Shown: positions 61,121 through 64,000 of the stretch, in pieces
How the letters are laid out: each line of letters opens with the position of its first letter
How positions within the stretch are numbered: the first letter of the stretch is position 1
Origin: Leeuwenhoekiella polynyae
GTDB lineage: Bacteria > Bacteroidota > Bacteroidia > Flavobacteriales > Flavobacteriaceae
Assembly: GCF_004104075.1 (NCBI RefSeq)
Contig: NZ_QOVK01000001.1
Coordinates: forward strand, 248,001-312,000
Reading direction: 5' to 3'
DNA length: 64,000 nucleotides
Translations under genes and position numbers: made by a program
The notes under the pieces: generated by a model
Database searches by the model: none
The model's input: the letters and a program-made list of their open reading frames with translations, nothing else
Told to the model about the DNA's origin: nothing

Positions 61121-61503
61121 TCTGTAAATTAAATCTTTTACCAATACTGCTATATTAAAGAAAACACAAATTTAAAACAGTAGCTCATATGATACTAATT
61201 TCCTTTCTTATGTTTATGTGGTTTTGTACGCTACCCCCGATTAGAACTGCTTAATTTCCCAAAACTTGTTTAAAATTATTGTCGCCATGGTGCCTATCTG
61301 GTTGGATAGCTAGGATCAAATTGTGTCGTTTTGTCGGTCGATTAGTGCCAACCATTGGGGTTTTGAATTGTGGTATTTTGATGTTGAGTTAAGCTTACAC
61401 TTTGCCTTATTTACACAACATTACAAAGATTCGCTTGAGCCGGTGTGAGACTCCACTTTACCTCCTCTATTGGCAACTGGCTATTATATGTTATTAATTC
61501 AAA
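61121..61503. other. Spacer without a supported gene
   Basis: About 380 bases, somewhat richer in GC than the surrounding spacers, with short inverted patches but no coherent frame. The sequence from about 61410 to 61500 resembles the gene-end spacers of flavobacterial cassette-like regions; this is only an impression. Confidence 0.35.
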
Positions 61504-61839
61504 CTACAATTCTTCTAAAATGGAATTTCCGCTAGACATATCACCAGAAGTCCATTTCCAGCTTTCATAGAGTCTTAATTTTCCATTTTCGTTAAACTCC
61601 GGTTTTGAATAACAAATGCCCGTCATTAATTCTCCTCTTTTATTGATTTGATGATAACGCATTTCGATATTTCCATTTTCGTCCACTAATCCGATCAGAT
61701 GCCCTTTTATTATTTGCCCACCCTTATATTCAGCTGTCAGGATGTTGTTTATTTGTTTATACTCAAATATAGTTTCTTCTGTAGTTTCGCCATTCTCTGT
61801 ATTATTAACTGGTTTGAATTTCTTGTTGTTGTAGTCCAT
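61504..61839 (-). CDS. Conserved small protein often labelled n-acetylglutamate synthase
   Basis: 111 residues, recognised by FKPVNNTENGETTEETIFEYKQ, GGQIIKGHLIGLVDENGNIE and MRYHQINKRGELMTGICYSKPE. Similar small proteins are common in Flavobacteriaceae and often annotated n-acetylglutamate synthase, but the protein lacks the GNAT acetyl-CoA loop and its repeats of strand-turn units look like a small beta-sheet protein. I therefore treat it as conserved of unknown function. It is a single gene between two gene-free spacers. Confidence 0.8.
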   Translation of the reverse strand: MDYNNKKFKPVNNTENGETTEETIFEYKQINNILTAEYKGGQIIKGHLIGLVDENGNIEMRYHQINKRGELMTGICYSKPEFNENGKLRLYESWKWTSGDMSSGNSILEEL

Positions 61840-62149
61840 ATATTTTAAACTATTTTCTCGATTTTTATGCTTGCACCCAATTCGTTATATCCCGATAAAT
61901 ATACCTATTGCCCCTTTACATTTCCCGGAATAACCACAACTTTCATCATGTTTACCAATACATAACATTAAAATACCACATCCCCACACAAACTAGCTTA
62001 GGGTAATCTGTATAACCTAAAAAAATAAATCTATTTAAAAAAATTAAAAACTTACTCAGTCAACACGGCGTTCAAGCTGGGCTCCTGCTATGTTATGGGA
62101 CAAGCTGTACCGATCGCACGAACGCTAGTTATTAGCGGTAGTAATCTTT
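61840..62149. other. Spacer with a perfect small palindrome
   Basis: 310 bases with no gene. CGCTA-GTTAT-TAGCG at 62123-62137 is a perfect hairpin 12 bases beyond the stop of the AraC gene. The stretch 62055-62140 has higher GC than its flanks and a structured look, as in recombination-site or cassette-end sequences, but I cannot prove this. Confidence 0.4.
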
Positions 62150-63061
62150 TTAATTAAATGATGTCCTAAACTGTAAAGGTGTTTGTTGTGTATTTTTTTT
62201 AAACATAGTACTGAAAGATTGGGGGTATTCAAACCCCAAATCATAAGCGATTTGCTTTATGCTTAAATTAGTTGTTGAAAGCAGCTCTTTTGCTCTTTCA
62301 ACTAGGGATTCCTGAATATGGGTTTGGGCATTTCTGCCGGTTGAATTTTTTAATAAATCACTTAAATAATTGGGAGAGGTATGGAGTTTTTCCGCAAAAA
62401 AGCTCACTGTTGGTACACCCGAAAGTTTAGCTTCATTTTTAAGGTACTCATCCATTAATTCTTCCATTTTTACTACAATATCATTAGTTACAGAACTTCG
62501 CGTCAAAAATTGCCTGTTGTGAAAACGCTTTGCATAATTGAGTAGAAGGTCAATGTGTGAAACTATTAAATCCTGACTGTAATGATCTATGTTGTTTTCT
62601 AATTCACTTTGTATTTGAAGCATCAAAGACATAATGATATAATCCTCTTTTCCAGATAGGTGAAGCGCCTCTGCAGTAGCATAAGAGAAAAATCCATAAT
62701 TACCAATATTCTTACCTAATTCATAATGCCGTATCAGGTCAGCTTTAAAAACCATCATATATCCTGACACGGGTTCACCTATATAATTTGTGACAGAAAA
62801 AATTTGACCTGGTTTGGTAAAACTCATTACACCTTCATCAAAATCATAATGACTCTGTCCGTAACGGAATTTACCTGACGCACCTTTTTTAATCGCTACA
62901 CAATAAAAATCATAATAAAAACTGCTCCAAATATCACTAGAGTCAAATCTTAAAAGCTCAAAATCAATCACGCTTATCAAAGGATGAATAGGCTTTGGCA
63001 AATTGAATAATCTATGAAGTTCAGATATGGTTTCAATTCTATATGGAGCCGCATTCTTCAT
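62150..63061 (-). CDS. AraC-family regulator (paralogue of the 16.7-kb one)
   Basis: 303 residues, the same length as the AraC protein at 16737-17648. N-terminal sensor with LHRLFNLPKPIHPLISV and YGQSHYDFDEGVMSFTKPGQIF; C-terminal DNA-binding units VSFFAEKLHTSPNYLSDLLKN and LSIKQIAYDLGFEYPQSFSTMFKKNT. The gene is six bases after the SDR gene on the same strand, so the two form a unit. By analogy it may control the SDR. Confidence 0.92.
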   Translation of the reverse strand: MKNAAPYRIETISELHRLFNLPKPIHPLISVIDFELLRFDSSDIWSSFYYDFYCVAIKKGASGKFRYGQSHYDFDEGVMSFTKPGQIFSVTNYIGEPVSGYMMVFKADLIRHYELGKNIGNYGFFSYATAEALHLSGKEDYIIMSLMLQIQSELENNIDHYSQDLIVSHIDLLLNYAKRFHNRQFLTRSSVTNDIVVKMEELMDEYLKNEAKLSGVPTVSFFAEKLHTSPNYLSDLLKNSTGRNAQTHIQESLVERAKELLSTTNLSIKQIAYDLGFEYPQSFSTMFKKNTQQTPLQFRTSFN

Positions 63062-63067
63062 CCTATT

Positions 63068-63901
63068 TTAATCAAAATCTGTAAATAAAGATAAGGTTTT
63101 CCATTCTTGCATTTCTTCTTTTTCGTTTTTACGAACTTCTAGAATGGCAGTGTAACTATCAGATCCCAAAGGAAGGTGCAAGGGAGGATTCGGCATTTCT
63201 GCGAGTTTAAGTACTACCTGTGCTAATTTTTTAGGATTCCCCAACTGTTTACCATCAACCCCTGTAAACTGTTCTATCTGTGTATCTAAATTATAGGCAT
63301 CCATTTTATGTTGAGCAGTATGGAGTGTTTCCGCATTCATAAAATTTGTTCGGAAAGTTCCTGGAGCCAAAATACTTACTTTAATGCCAAATGGCGCAAC
63401 TTCCTGAGCCAATGCTTCCGATAATCCTATAACAGCATATTTTGAAGCACTATAGCTGCCATTGCCAGGATAGCTCATATACCCCATCATAGAAGCAATG
63501 TTGATGATATGCCCCGAATTTTGCCTGCGTAGGTGTGGCAAGACATTTCTAAGAATATGGGTTATTGCAAAAAGATTGACATCCATTGTTTTTTTAAATT
63601 CCTCATCACTTAACTCTTCGATATTCCCCAAAAGGTTATAGCCCGCATTATTGACTATCACATCTAGTTTACCAAAAGTTTCTATCCCCTTTGAAACAGC
63701 ATTTGCAACCTCTTTTTCATTGGTAATGTCCAGTTTTATTGGAAGTAAATTGCTGTCATATTCTTTAATATTTTTCAACAGTGTATTTGTATTTCGAGAA
63801 GTCGCAATGACTTTATCGCCATTCCTTAAAACTGCTTTTGTAATTTCAAGTCCCATTCCTTTAGAGGCACCGGTAATCAACCAAACTTTTTGTATTTTCA
63901 T
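63068..63901 (-). CDS. SDR-family oxidoreductase (paralogous unit with AraC)
   Basis: 277 residues, classical SDR: TGASKGMGLEI cofactor loop, NNAGYNLLG, catalytic Ser in NIASMMG and Tyr-Lys in YSASKYAVIGLSEALA. The longer C-terminus (about 200-277) is typical of the group that reduces aromatic or steroid-like ketones and aldehydes. It heads the SDR-AraC pair. Near the right edge, AAATCAAG (63951-63958) and AAATTCAAG (63972-63980) lie about 21 bases apart before its start, a possible AraC site. Confidence 0.93.
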   Translation of the reverse strand: MKIQKVWLITGASKGMGLEITKAVLRNGDKVIATSRNTNTLLKNIKEYDSNLLPIKLDITNEKEVANAVSKGIETFGKLDVIVNNAGYNLLGNIEELSDEEFKKTMDVNLFAITHILRNVLPHLRRQNSGHIINIASMMGYMSYPGNGSYSASKYAVIGLSEALAQEVAPFGIKVSILAPGTFRTNFMNAETLHTAQHKMDAYNLDTQIEQFTGVDGKQLGNPKKLAQVVLKLAEMPNPPLHLPLGSDSYTAILEVRKNEKEEMQEWKTLSLFTDFD

Positions 63902-64000
63902 TTTTTTGTTTTGAACAAAATTACAAGGCCAGAAGATTTATAAAGTTTTCAAATCAAGGATAAGCGTATTTAAATTCAAGAATTGGGCTAATTTGTTTTA

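Overview
The window reads as a chromosomal segment of a marine-type Bacteroidota, most likely Flavobacteriaceae. This rests on low GC, SusC/SusD outer-membrane pairs, ECF sigma/FecR control, a one-protein hybrid two-component sensor, many TlpA-type thioredoxins, promoters with the Bacteroidota -7 box TAnnTTTG, and a vanadium haloperoxidase-type enzyme. No rRNA, tRNA, CRISPR array, phage or intact insertion sequence was seen.

Layout. (1) 1-8.7 kb is a mixed region: the tail of a transglutaminase-like gene, a GNAT acetyltransferase, two small conserved proteins, and a compact xylose unit (xylB-xylA opposite a Nudix-fold regulator that has lost its catalytic glutamates). A MscS channel, a class D beta-lactamase and a short-chain dehydrogenase follow. 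(2) 8.8-16.4 kb holds a tripartite RND efflux operon, an AraC regulator and a small secreted protein. The upstream regions of all three share an exact 12-bp motif, suggesting one local regulon. (3) 16.7-24 kb is a redox/regulator patchwork: AraC + SDR + NmrA-like genes, a membrane protein, an N-terminally truncated HxlR regulator facing its operators and a reductase-DsbA pair, a DUF983 protein and a further AraC gene.

(4) 24.2-38.9 kb is one functional locus on the minus strand: ECF sigma, FecR, SusC with an STN signalling domain, SusD, a thioredoxin, a TlpA lipoprotein, DsbD and an M16 zinc protease. I infer uptake and breakdown of a proteinaceous or disulfide-rich substrate. At least two internal terminators split it. 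(5) 39.4-43.4 kb is a 1353-residue hybrid two-component sensor with no polysaccharide utilisation genes beside it. (6) 44.1-48.9 kb has an intact OmpR-type regulator whose partner kinase is a multiply broken pseudogene, then a beta-barrel protein overlapping a vanadium haloperoxidase/PAP2 lipoprotein gene.

(7) 50.1-59.3 kb is the most striking part: a tightly overlapping operon for a cellulose-synthase-like exopolysaccharide machine. It encodes a histidine kinase, a BcsB-like periplasmic protein, an outer-membrane barrel, a GT2 synthase with an N-terminal GspE_N/MshEN-like domain and no PilZ domain, a polytopic GT-C-like membrane protein, and a receiver-only response regulator. A GH5 glucanase gene starts 40 bp away in the opposite direction. 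This looks like a synthase-dependent polysaccharide system with its own phospho-relay in place of the usual PilZ/c-di-GMP switch. (8) 59.4-64 kb carries another TlpA-type thioredoxin, a small frameshifted membrane-protein gene, a conserved small protein, and an AraC + SDR pair paralogous to that at 16.7-18.4 kb.

All calls come from reading the sequence and its translations. No database search was run, so family names rest on motif recognition.
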